Assembly: GCA_032718475.1 (NCBI GenBank)
Contig: JAUCBJ010006695.1
Span: 62,001-126,000, forward strand
Length of the DNA: 64,000 nucleotides
From: Nemertoderma westbladi
Taxonomy: Eukaryota > Xenacoelomorpha > Nemertodermatida > Nemertodermatidae
Direction: 5' to 3'
Under the pieces are notes generated by a model that saw nothing but the letters and a program-made list of their open reading frames with translations, ran no database searches and was not told where the DNA came from. A program made the translations under genes and the position numbers. Positions 1-10,519 of this stretch are shown here, piece by piece (position 1 is the stretch's first letter; every line of letters begins with the position of its first letter).

Positions 1-3000
1 TTAGTATTAGATTGTAGAGCTAAGGAGGTTAGTATTAGATTGTAGAGCTAATAGAGGTTAGTATTAGATTGTAGAGCTATCGTGGATAGGTTAGTATTAG
101 ATTGTAGAGCTAAGAGAGGTTAGTATTAGATTGTAGAGCTAAGAGAGGTTAGTATTAGATTGTAGAGCTAAGAGAGGTTAGTATTAGATTGTAGAGCTAA
201 GAGATGTTAGTATTAGATTGTAGAGCTAAGAGAGGTTAGTATTCGATTGTAGAGCTATCGCGGAGAGGTTAGTATTAGATTGTAGAGCTACGAGAGGTTA
301 GTATTAGATTGTAGAGCTAAGGAGGTTAGTATTAGATTGTAGAGCTAAGAGAGGTTAATATTAGATTGTAGAGCTAAGAGAGGTTAGTATTAGATTGTAG
401 AGCTAAGGAGGTTAGTATTAGATTGTAAGGCTAAGAGAGGTTAATATTAGATTGTAGAGCTATCGCGGAGAGGTTAGTATTAGATTGTAGAGCTAAGAGA
501 GGTTAGTATTAGATTGTAGAGCTAAGAGAGGTTAGTATTAGATTGTAGAGCTAAGAGAGGTTAGTATTCGATTGTAGAGCTATCGCGGAGAGGTTAGTAT
601 TAGATTGTAGAGCTAAGGAGGTTAGTATTACATTGTAGAGCTAAGAGAGGTTAGGTTAGTATTAGATTGTAGAGCTATCTCGGAGAGGTTAGTATTAGAT
701 TGTAGAGCTAAGAGAGGTTAGTATTAGATTGTAGAGCTAAGAGAGGTTAGTATTAGATTGTAGAGCTAAGAGAGGTTAGGTTAGTATTAGATTGTAGAGC
801 TATCTCGGAGAGGTTAGTATTAGATTGTGAGGTTAGTATTAGATTGTAGAGCTAAGAGAGGTTAGTATTAGATTGTAGAGCTAAGAGAGGTTAGGTTAGT
901 ATTAGATTGTAGAGCTATCTCGGAGAGGTTAGTATTAGATTGTAGAGCTATCGCGGAGAGGTTAGTATTAGATTGTAGAGCTAAGAGAGGTTAGTATTAG
1001 ATTGTAGAGCTAAGAGAGGTTAGTATTAGATTGTAGAACTATCTCGGAGAGGTTAGTATTAGATTGTGGAGCTATCTCGGAGAGGTTAGTATTAGATTGT
1101 AGAGCTAAGAGAGGTTAGTATTAGATTGTAGAGCTATCGCGGAGAGGTTAGTATTAGATTGTAGAGCTAAGAGAGGTTAGTATTAGATTGTAGAGCTAAG
1201 GGAGGTTAGTATTAGATTGTAGAGCTAAGAGAGGTTAGTATTAGATTGTAGAGCTAAGAGAGGTTAGTATTAGATTGTAGAGCTAAGGAGGTTAGTATTA
1301 GATTGTAGAGCTAAGAGAGGTTAATATTAGATTGTAGAGCTATCGCGGAGAGGTTAGTATTAGATTGTAGAGCTAAGAGAGGTTAGTATTAGATTGTAGA
1401 GCAGGTTAGTATTCGATTGTAGAGCTATCGCGGAGAGGTTAGTATTAGATTGTAGAGCCAAGGAGGTTAGTATTACATTGTAGAGCTAAGAGAGGTTAGT
1501 ATTAGATTGTAGAGCTATCGTGGATAGGTTAGTATTAGATTGTAGAGCTAAGAGAGGTTAGTATTAGATTGTAGAGCTAAGAGAGGTTAGTATTAGATTG
1601 TGAGGTTAGTATTAGATTGTATAGCTAAGGAGGTTAGTATTAGATTGTAGAGCTAAGAGAGGTTAGTATTAGATTGTAGAGCTATCGCGGAGAGGTTAGT
1701 ATTAGATTGTAGAGCTAAGGAGGTTAGTATTACATTGTAGAGCTAAGAGAGGTTAGTATTAGATTGTAGAGCTATCGTGGATAGGTTAGTATTAGATTGT
1801 AGAGCTAAGGAGGTTAGTATTACATTGTAGAGCTAATAGAGGTTAGTATTAGATTGTAGAGCTATCGTGGATAGGTTAGTATTAGATTGTAGAGCTAAGA
1901 GAGGTTAGTATTAGATTGTAGAGCTAAGAGAGGTTAGTATTAGATTGTGAGGTTAGTATTAGATTGTAGAGCTAAGGAGGTTAGTATTAGATTGTAGAGC
2001 TAATAGAGGTTAGTATTAGATTGTAGAGCTATCGTGGATAGGTTAGTATTAGATTGTAGAGCTAAGGAGGTTAGTATTACATTGTAGAGCTAAGAGAGGT
2101 TAGTATTAGATTGTAGAGCTATCGTGGATAGGTTAGTATTAGATTGTAGAGCTAAGGAGGTTAGTATTACATTGTAGAGCTAAGAGAGGTTAGTATTAGA
2201 TTGTAGAGCTATCGTGGATAGGTTAGTATTAGATTGTAGAGCTAAGGAGGTTAGTATTACATTGTAGAGCTAATAGAGGTTAGTATTAGATTGTAGAGCT
2301 ATCGTGGATAGGTTAGTATTAGATTGTAGAGCTAAGAGAGGTTAGTATTAGATTGTAGAGCTAAGAGAGGTTAGTATTAGATTGTGAGGTTAGTATTAGA
2401 TTGTAGAGCTAAGGAGGTTAGTATTAGATTGTAGAGCTAATAGAGGTTAGTATTAGATTGTAGAGCTATCGTGGATAGGTTAGTATTAGATTGTAGAGCT
2501 AAGAGAGGTTAGTATTAGATTGTAGAGCTAAGAGAGGTTAGTATTAGATTGTAGAGCTAAGAGAGGTTAGTATTAGATTGTAGAGCTAAGAGATGTTAGT
2601 ATTAGATTGTAGAGCTAAGAGAGGTTAGTATTCGATTGTAGAGCTATCGCGGAGAGGTTAGTATTAGATTGTAGAGCTACGAGAGGTTAGTATTAGATTG
2701 TAGAGCTAAGGAGGTTAGTATTAGATTGTAGAGCTAAGAGAGGTTAATATTAGATTGTAGAGCTAAGAGAGGTTAGTATTAGATTGTAGAGCTAAGGAGG
2801 TTAGTATTAGATTGTAGAGCTAAGAGAGGTTAATATTAGATTGTAGAGCTATCGCGGAGAGGTTAGTATTAGATTGTAGAGCTAAGAGAGGTTAGTATTA
2901 GATTGTAGAGCTAAGAGAGGTTAGTATTAGATTGTAGAGCTAAGAGAGGTTAGTATTCGATTGTAGAGCTATCGCGGAGAGGTTAGTATTAGATTGTAGA

Positions 3001-3771
3001 GCTAAGGAGGTTAGTATTACATTGTAGAGCTAAGAGAGGTTAGGTTAGTATTAGATTGTAGAGCTATCTCGGAGAGGTTAGTATTAGATTGTAGAGCTAA
3101 GAGAGGTTAGTATTAGATTGTAGAGCTAAGAGAGGTTAGTATTAGATTGTAGAGCTAAGAGAGGTTAGGTTAGTATTAGATTGTAGAGCTATCTCGGAGA
3201 GGTTAGTATTAGATTGTGAGGTTAGTATTAGATTGTAGAGCTAAGAGAGGTTAGTATTAGATTGTAGAGCTAAGAGAGGTTAGGTTAGTATTAGATTGTA
3301 GAGCTATCTCGGAGAGGTTAGTATTAGATTGTAGAGCTATCACGGAGAGGTTAGTATTAGATTGTAGAGCTAAGAGAGGTTAGTATTAGATTGTAGAGCT
3401 AAGAGAGGTTAGTATTAGATTGTAGAGCTAAGAGAGGTTAGGTTAGTTTTAGATTGTAGAGCTATCTCGGAGAGGTTAGTATTAGATTGTAGAGCTATCA
3501 CGGAGAGGTTAGTATTAGATTGTAGAGCTAAGAGAGGTTAGTATTAGATTGTAGAGCTAAGAGAGGTTAGTATTAGATTGTAGAGCTAAGAGAGGTTAGG
3601 TTAGTTTTAGATTGTAGAGCTATCTCGGAGAGGTTAGTATTAGATTGTAGAGCTATCTCGGAGAGGTTAGTATTAGATTGTAGAGCTAAGATAGGTTAGT
3701 ATTAGATTGTAGAGCTATCTCGGAGAGGTTAGTATTAGATTGTAGAGCTAAGATAGGTTAGTATTAGATTG
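1..3771. repeat. Satellite array, ~29 bp unit, with higher-order duplication
   Basis: Tandem repeats of a unit of about 29 bp built on GGTTAGTATTAGATTG followed by TAGAGCTAAGAGA. Variants replace the tail with TATCGCGGA, TATCTCGGA or TATCGTGGATA, or shorten it. The array runs from the window edge to about 3771, so its left end is not seen. A higher-order pattern is visible: the first ~1 kb recurs with the same order of variants about 2389 bp later (the rare AAGAGATG variant at about 201 and 2590). No gene is seen in it. Confidence 0.97.
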
Positions 3772-4356
3772 CATACAGTATCTTCAATATCTAGGTGCTA
3801 TTTACAGCAAACGATAAAGTGGTATTGTTTTATATCTCCTACCTTTATTTCACGGGAAACATTTTTGCCTTAATGAATTCTTTTGGTTTATTTATTATTT
3901 GGGGGATTTATCATGTAATTGTTGACTCCAATTCCAGATGAAGACGTACCATCGAACGCATATCCCCAATCTCCATACCACGGTGTTCAGCGGCAGACAC
4001 ATAACCATCGAATCAACGCCTTTACATCTAATCAACCGGCCCACTGACGTCACTAAATCTACCCAGTTTGTTTAGATTCTTCGCAAACATACACTCTTTC
4101 GATGGAATCAAATGCCACAAAACAAAACCCACATATTATATATAAAAAATAAGTAATTAACTATTAGTAATTATTAACTATTAACATCAACAATAAGTAT
4201 TTACCTAAAGTAGGGGCGACACAATAATTATTTTGTATTTATTTATTTTCTGTAAATAATAAATAGGATAATATTAACATTGGATTTATTATTATACACC
4301 ATGAACCGTAATATATAGTGTCATTTTCTGATGACACGGACCCCCCCCCCAAATTT
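3772..4356. other. Non-coding spacer
   Basis: AT-rich unique sequence between the satellite and an inverted repeat. I see no gene, RNA or repeat structure in it. Confidence 0.6.
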
Positions 4357-4738
4357 TTCTACAAATCTTTATCATATTGCTCGAAATTTGAAACACATCT
4401 AGTTCCACTCACCGTCGTTGACCCCATGAAGCCGGAATTTTCGATTTTGCGTTTAAATTTTTTTATAAGCATTTTAAAAAAGTGTCTTTTGAGAAATTGC
4501 ACCCTGCTTATCGTGGCCATTCTTCACATTAGTCTTAATTATTTCATATCAATAGAAAGCTTACGTTGCAAGGATTCCAAATATGTAACAATATCTGAAT
4601 TTCGTTGAGAAACAGCTGAGATCGAAAATTTCAAAACAATTTAAATTGCAAAATCGAAAATTCCGGCTTCATGGGGTCAACGACCGACGGTGAGTTGAAC
4701 TAGTTGTGTTTCAAGCAATATGATAAAGATTTGTAGAA
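4357..4738. repeat. Inverted repeat (foldback), ~92 bp arms
   Basis: The left arm (4357-4450) and right arm (4648-4738) are reverse complements, sharing for example GACCCCATGAAGCCGGAATT on the left and its complement on the right, with about 200 bp between. A C-run lies just left of the left arm. No transposase is present, so this may be a non-autonomous foldback element. Its outer ends and a target duplication could not be fixed. Confidence 0.75.
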
Positions 4739-4794
4739 ATCTATAACTGGGAGAATTGACAGATTTACATAATTCATATGCATATATTGTATTC

Positions 4795-5214
4795 GTGGGG
4801 GGCGAGCGACGAAAGTAAGCGTTCTTAGCATACAGGTACCACTAACTCAATCGGTGTGTCTACTAGTACTAGTTTTTTATTTAGTACTTAGTTTACAGCA
4901 TTTTTAAGAATGCTGTGCCGGCTTGTCGACAAACTTGCGCCGCCACAACTCCCTATCACCCATGACATTTGCTATCGGTGTGTCTGTTGCACTGTTGATC
5001 TGTTGTGTCCAATTTTAAACGTTAATAACTCAGCCAAATCTCGATAAAATATATCCAAACTTGGTACATAGGTAGTCTGGCAAAAGTTTAGAAATTTTCC
5101 CAGTTGAATTTGCGTGGGATCTTCGTGCTGCATCTGTGTAACTGTCTTGCAGTTATAATAATTTATCTATCCAAAAATTATTAGGCTTGACATCAGCTGG
5201 TTGCTAGGAGACTG
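4795..5214 (-). repeat. Dispersed repeat family, copy 1
   Basis: This stretch matches 46508-46822 in inverted orientation along its whole length. Shared landmarks include the block read here as CAGCTGGTTGCTAGGAGACT, the GGTACCACTAACTCAATCGG block and the CGAGCGACGAAAGTAAGC block. A more diverged relative of the central part lies near 34500-34590. It is non-coding and interrupted by the insertion at 4862-4973. Confidence 0.85.
4862..4973. mobile_element. 112 bp insertion with 12 bp target duplication
   Basis: The 12-mer ATCGGTGTGTCT stands on both sides of this segment (4850-4861 and 4974-4985). The other copy of the surrounding repeat, at 46508-46822, carries the 12-mer once and lacks the segment, so it acts as an empty site. 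The insert begins TACTAGTACTAG when the flanking T is counted and has no coding capacity. Its class is unknown. Confidence 0.7.
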
Positions 5215-5367
5215 CAGGATATATCACTACTACTACTACTAGGTCGAGCGAACTCGGACAGTGGAAATGAGATCCTTCCAGGCCTCCCGATTCTCCATAG
5301 TTGTCGCAATTTCGTTTCTCCCAAGTTCAGTATCCCTTTCAAGTTGATCTATATATGTTATGGCCGG

Positions 5368-5712
5368 TCATCCACGACTACGCTTTCCATGAGTTGGTTG
5401 CCAGAGAAGTAGATCTGGTATGACCTCGTCTTTACTTCGCCAGCAGTGCCCACTGAATCTTAATCTGCGTTCACGGAGGGTGGTTGATACAGGTGGTATT
5501 GGACCATAAAGCTCGGCGTTTGTCATGTGTTGTCTCCAGCTGATGTTTAGGGCTGCCCTTAGTAGTCTTGTGTAGCAACCATCAATTCGTTGTTCAAGTG
5601 ATTTAGTCAGTGTCCAGGTCTCACCCCCGTATAAAAATACACTTTCCACTGTGGCTCGAAAGAACTTAGTCTTCAGGTGCCTGGAGAGATCTGATTTCCA
5701 GATGGTATCCAT
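5368..5712 (-). pseudogene. LINE reverse transcriptase C-terminal region
   Basis: Translation gives FLYGGETWTLTKSLEQRIDG, then NAELYGPIPPVSTTLRERRL and RFSGHCWRSKDE. This is the conserved C-terminal tail found after the RT domain in a widespread animal LINE group. It is separated from the RT palm by a stop or shift near 5712-5850. The frame ends about 140 bp before the (TAG)n tail. Confidence 0.85.
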
Positions 5713-5851
5713 TTTTGATAGAGCTACCCAAGCCTTTGCTTTCCTAACTTATATGTCCTTTTTGCTACTCTCTATCCATGATCCAAGGTACTGGAAGTCA
5801 TCGACCTTCCTTAGTTGATTATTATCAATGGTTGTCAAGTTCCCATCAACA

Positions 5852-6316
5852 TTAAAGGTCATGAATTCGGTCTTTTGTAGCATTTATGTGCAATCCAACC
5901 TCCTTAGCAGCCCTCTCCACTTTATTTAGTAGAAGCTGTGCATCTGCTAGCGTATTAGAGAGCAGGGCGATGTCATCCGCAAAGTCGGTGTCTGTGACTG
6001 TAGTTGCCGGATATCTACTACTTCTGCGTTCTTGAAGTGTGAATCCCAGATCTTCACCCTTTGTGGCCGTCCTCATTGCGTAATCCAGCACAATTACAAA
6101 TAGTAATGGTGCTAATGTGTCACCTTGCAGTACGCCAGCCAGGATTGAGAAAAACTCAGTTTCACCATCTGGTGAGAGTACCTGCGCTTCTGTGTCACAA
6201 TATAACAATCCAATGCCAGCAACAATTACTTCTGGTATTCCATAAGCTCTTAGGATTTCAAGCATTTTACCTCTATGGATGGAGTCGAATGCCTTCTTGA
6301 AGTCCACAAAAGTCAT
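5852..6316 (-). pseudogene. LINE reverse transcriptase palm domain
   Basis: The frame opens with VDFKKAFDSIHR (catalytic motif A, DFxKAFD), continues with GVLQGDTLAPLLFVIVLDY (motif B) and reaches TDFADDIALLS (motif C; FADD in place of the common YADD). The catalytic aspartates survive, but the frame is cut from both neighbours by frameshifts. In an intact element this domain would copy the element RNA at the nicked target. Confidence 0.9.
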
Positions 6317-6378
6317 GACTGCCGGGAGATTCTTTGACTTAATTCCTTCAATCAGTCTCCGTAGTGCAAGTATCTGAG

Positions 6379-7584
6379 CTATTGTTGATCTACTTGGTCG
6401 AAATCCGTTTTGGCTCTTCGCAGTAGTTTCTCTATGTGAGGCCTAATCCTATATAGAATCATTTTATTGTATATTTTGGCAGCTACCACAAGCAGACAGA
6501 TCCCACGATAGTTTGTTGGTATGCCGAGGTCTCCTTTCTTGGGGAGAGGCTTTAGTTGACCTTTAGTCCAAATTGGTGGTGGCTTTTCCCCTTTTAACAT
6601 CCGGTTGCAAACATTCAATAATGGTCTGTTTAGCACTCCGGTTTTCCATACCTCCGCTGGGATTTCATCAAATCCACTCGCTTTATTATTGGACATGCTT
6701 TTAATGCTTCTTTGGAGTTCGGCAGGTGTGAAGTCCCCTGTTTCTATAGGTAGTGTCTTGTCATATATTTTCCTTGTAGGGCTGACCTCGATGTTTGGTG
6801 GCTGCCCAAGCAAGTTGCTGAAGTGATTTTTCCACTTCCCAACACGTTCTTCAGGACTATCGGCTTTGAGGTGCCCCTTTGCACAACTTTTCCGACCAGA
6901 TACCTCATTTACAGTTTGCCAGGTAAGTCTTGATTGTTGCTGTATGTGAGCAGTTGTAATTGCTTCAGTTTTATCCTGTATGTACTTTTCCTGGCTGATG
7001 TTGTAGGCCAATTTAAGATCGCCCTTAGCTTTCTCAACCTTGTTAATGTTTTCGGTTGTTGGTTGTTCGGTTTTAACTTTGTAGGCTATCTTAAGATCTT
7101 CTCTCTTACAAGTAACCTCAGAGTTTTGCCATGGCACATACTGTTTTCGTTTGGGTTTCTGGGGGATATGCCTCTTAGCTGATTCCTTGTGGGCTGTTAT
7201 TATATTCTGGTATATTGAATCGGTGGATTGGTCTTCATCCATTGACTGAAGTGCTTCAAAGCGGTTTTGAACTTCTACTGTATAAGCATCCTTTACAGCA
7301 TTGTCAGTTCTGAGTTTCTCCCAGTCATAGTTGATTTGCTTGCTTGTCCTGGGTTTGCTGGCTCTCAAACTGAGTCTTATCTCTGCAGTCACAATTCTGT
7401 GGTCCGAACCAATTAGGTTGAACGAGCTGTATGCCTCGCAGTTGACCATGCTGTTTCTCCACTTTTTGTTTATAAGGATGTAATCCAGTTGTGCTTTGGT
7501 TCCATTAGGGTATTGAAAGGTCCATAGCTTCCCCTTACTCTTTTCGAATGTGTTGTTTGTTGGTATCAATTCACATTCTTCCAT
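6379..7584 (-). pseudogene. LINE endonuclease C-terminus and reverse transcriptase N-terminus
   Basis: This 401-codon frame begins with the end of the endonuclease: LDYILINKKWRNS, then GSDHRIV, the catalytic SDH near residue 60. A lysine-rich linker follows (about 80-230). The frame ends in the reverse transcriptase fingers, with NNKASGFDEIPAEVWK (about 295-310) and PLPKKGDLGIPTNYRGICLL (about 345-365), both standard LINE motifs. It stops before the catalytic palm; the next piece lies at 5852-6316 after a frameshift. Confidence 0.88.
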
Positions 7585-7672
7585 TAGGTCTAAAAGTTAG
7601 TACCCATTTCTGTTAGAACTGGTGTTATAGGTATAACCCTTGATGTCTTCTGGGCCAATTTGCGCATTCAGG

Positions 7673-8118
7673 TCACCAGCTGACTTTAACATTGTGTCTC
7701 GGAATGTCCTTTATAAGTCCAGTCAGTTCTTCATAAAACTTGACTGCTTGTTCTGGCTCTGAGGCATTGGTTGGACTGTAGCAACATATAACTGTTGCCT
7801 TGGGATTCCCATCAAATGTTGCGATCATAACCCTGGAATTTATAGATTCGATGTTGTTTAGGGTCTTAAGTGCAAATGGGCTTAGCAGAATTCCTACTCC
7901 ACCAATTGATGCATTGGCCGAGTTTCTTACTGCTGAGCTTGTTACTAACGTCCATCCATTTCCAATGTCATTGTACTTCATGGCAGTGTCTTCATGACAA
8001 ATCCGATGTCATCTTGGATGCAGATGATGTCGATGTTATATTCCATTGCCAGAGCGACCATGTCACCCTGTTTGGTATGTGCTTTCAGCGTGCGTGCGTT
8101 CATTGTAGCAATCTTTAT
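7673..8118 (-). pseudogene. LINE endonuclease domain, N-terminal part (broken)
   Basis: Two minus-strand frames together carry the start of an APE-type endonuclease. The first, from about 8118, reads KIATMNARTLKAHTKQGDM followed by IDIICIQ, the usual opening of LINE endonucleases. The usual catalytic QEHR is replaced by QDDI. After a frameshift near 7985 the second frame (7981-7673) continues with GGVGILLS and CCYSPTNAS, both typical of the fold. The domain should nick target DNA to start reverse transcription, but the lost motif and shifts make this copy inactive. Confidence 0.8.
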
Positions 8119-8120
8119 TG

Positions 8121-8968
8121 TCTTTTTACATTTCAACAGGATATATCAAGTGGGTTTGAAATTCAGCAATACCGGTACAATGCAGCAATAATGTGGCCTT
8201 GGGAAGTGTGGTAGGCCTATTTCACCGTGGAGTCCTGCAATTGCCTGAGTGATGTCCAGATGTCTGAATTGCGATATCGCGACTATTCAGCCATATCATG
8301 TACCGGTACGGTACGGTTCTTTACCGCTACCTTAATCTTATTAAACATATGTTTTACAGTATAGTACCGGTACTGTTACAGTGGTACAGAGTTACCGGTA
8401 CTGTCTTCAGGTCGTTGGCGCCACCCGCCAATCATGCTCGGGCTCGGCAACGACAACCATACAGCCATGGAAGTTTTGAAATTATTCGGACTTCAGACAG
8501 ACTGACATATTGTCAGGTTGTACCAGCTGACCTTTATTCCATGTTCCGATATCCACTACTGCACTAGGTAAACCAACAGCCCAATACTGTAATACCCAGC
8601 AACGTTTTGGAATTGTACCGGTACTCAAACAACTCGCCATCAAGGCCACCGCCTCTGTCTGTCAGTGTCTTGGCGACCTCGACTTTTGGTATCGCTACTG
8701 CGCTAGCGCTACGGGCAAACTGGACTAACCGATGAGCGAGACCCGAGGACTGAAGAATGCATTGAATTTTTTGAGTAGTTTGACTGTGGACTTCCATGAC
8801 ATCGATGCCAAGCTGCCAATGCGAAAGTTTTTTTTAAAGTAAAAGTTTGGTTAAATTTTCTTAATTATTTATTTAAATTTCTTAAGTACCGATTTTGGGA
8901 TAGATTGCTCAATTTTAATCTGTATCTAATCTATCTATCTAATCTGTATCGTCCTGCGCGATGGCGCG
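8121..8968. other. Non-coding spacer with TACCGGTA motifs
   Basis: No gene is recognised. The stretch is rich in GTACCGGTAC-like palindromes (8297-8400 and near 8620). Short open frames here have no recognisable content. Confidence 0.5.
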
Positions 8969-10519
8969 AGGAACCTTACAAATCAGTCAGTAATGTTTAA
9001 TGTATGCACGAAACAGAGCTACAAACGAGTAGGAACCTTACAAATCAGTCAGTAATGTTTAATGTATGCACGAAACAGAGCTACAAACGAGGAACCTTAC
9101 AAATCAGTCAGTAATGTTTAATGTATGCACGAAACAGAGCTACAAACGAGGAGGAACCTTACAAATCAGTCAGTAATGTTTAATGTATGCACGAAACAGA
9201 GCTACAAACGAGGAACCTTACAAATCAGTCAGTAATGTTTAATGTATGCACGAAACAGAGCTACAAACGAGGAACCTTACAAATCAGTCAGCAATATTTA
9301 ATGTATGCACGAAACAGAGCTACAAACGAGGAACCTTACAAATCAGTCAGTAATGTTTAATGTATGCACGAAACAGAGCTACAAACGAGGAACCTTACAA
9401 ATCAGTCAGTAATATTTAATGTATGCACGAAACAGAGCTACAAACGAGGAGGAACCTTACAAATCAGTCAGTAATATTTAATGTATGCACGAAACAGAGC
9501 TACAAACGAGGAGGAACCTTACAAATCAGTCAGTAATGTTTAATGTATGCACGAAACAGAGCTACAAACGAGGAACCTTACAAATCAGTCAGTAATATTT
9601 AATGTATGCACGAAACAGAGCTACAAACGAGGAGGAACCTTACAAATCAGTCAGTAATGTTTAATGTATGCACGAAACAGAGCTACAAACGAGGAACCTT
9701 ACAAATCAGTCAGTAATGTTTAATGTATGCACGAAACAGAGCTACAAACGAGTAACCTTACAAATCAGTCAGTAATGTTTAATGTATGCACGAAACAGAG
9801 CTACAAACGAGGGGGAACCTTACAAATCAGTCAGTAGTGTATGCACGAAACAGAGCTACAAACGAGGAACCTTACAAATCAGTCAGTAATGTTTAATGTA
9901 TGCACGAAACAGAGCTACAAACGAAGAGGAACCTTACAAATCAGTCAGTAATGTTTAATGTATGCACGAAACAGAGCTACAAACGAGGGGGAACCTTACA
10001 AATCAGTCAGTAATGTTTAATGTATGCACGAAACAGAGCTACAAACGAGGAGGAACCTTACAAATCAGTCAGTAATGTATGCACGAAACAGAGCTACAAA
10101 CGAGGAACCTTACAAATCAGTCAGCAATGTTTAATGTATGCACGAAACAGAGCTACAAACGAGTAACCTTACAAATCAGTCAGTAATGTTTAATGTATGC
10201 ACGAAACAGAGCTACAAACGGGGAACCTTACAAATCAGTCAGTAATGTTTAATGTATGCACGAAACAGAGCTACAAACGAGGAGGAACCTTACAAATCAG
10301 TCAGTAATGTATGCACGAAACAGAGCTACAAACGAGGAACCTTACAAATCAGTCAGCAATGTTTAATGTATGCACGAAACAGAGCTACAAACGAGTAACC
10401 TTACAAATCAGTCAGTAATGTTTAATGTATGCTTGAAACAGAGCTACAAACGAAGAGGAACCTTACAAATCAGTCAGTAATGTTTAATGTATGCACGAAA
10501 CAGAGCTACAAACGAGGAA
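8969..10519. repeat. Satellite array, ~59 bp unit
   Basis: About 26 head-to-tail copies of a unit that starts GGAACCTTACAAATCAGTCA, continues GTAATGTTTAATGTATGCAC and ends GAAACAGAGCTACAAACGA. Copies are nearly identical. Differences are mainly GAG or GGG inserts at the junction, TA or CA swaps, and a few units missing the TTTAATG block (for example near 9838, 10075 and 10300). The high similarity suggests recent amplification. Confidence 0.97.

Larger units (their letters stand above)
5225..8120 (-). mobile_element. Non-LTR retrotransposon (LINE), decayed
   Basis: In minus orientation an apurinic endonuclease domain, a reverse transcriptase and a C-terminal domain follow one another, broken by several frameshifts. 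The 3' end (about 5225-5240) is a short (TAG)n run, a microsatellite tail of the kind seen in RTE/CR1-type LINEs. The 5' end lies near 8120, where the endonuclease begins; any first ORF or 5' UTR is missing or unrecognised. The clade is not resolved. A 41 bp piece of a related copy lies at 44193-44233. Confidence 0.9.

Noticed and set aside
1-3771. Telomeric repeat because of GGTTAG words
   Set aside because: The unit is 29 bp with one GGTTAG per unit; it is not a TTAGGG or TTAGG array.
4318-4608. 96-codon frame over the inverted repeat
   Set aside because: Starts with GTG, lies across a foldback arm and has no recognisable content.
8969-10519. CRISPR-like array
   Set aside because: Units abut without unique spacers and the genome is eukaryotic; this is a satellite.
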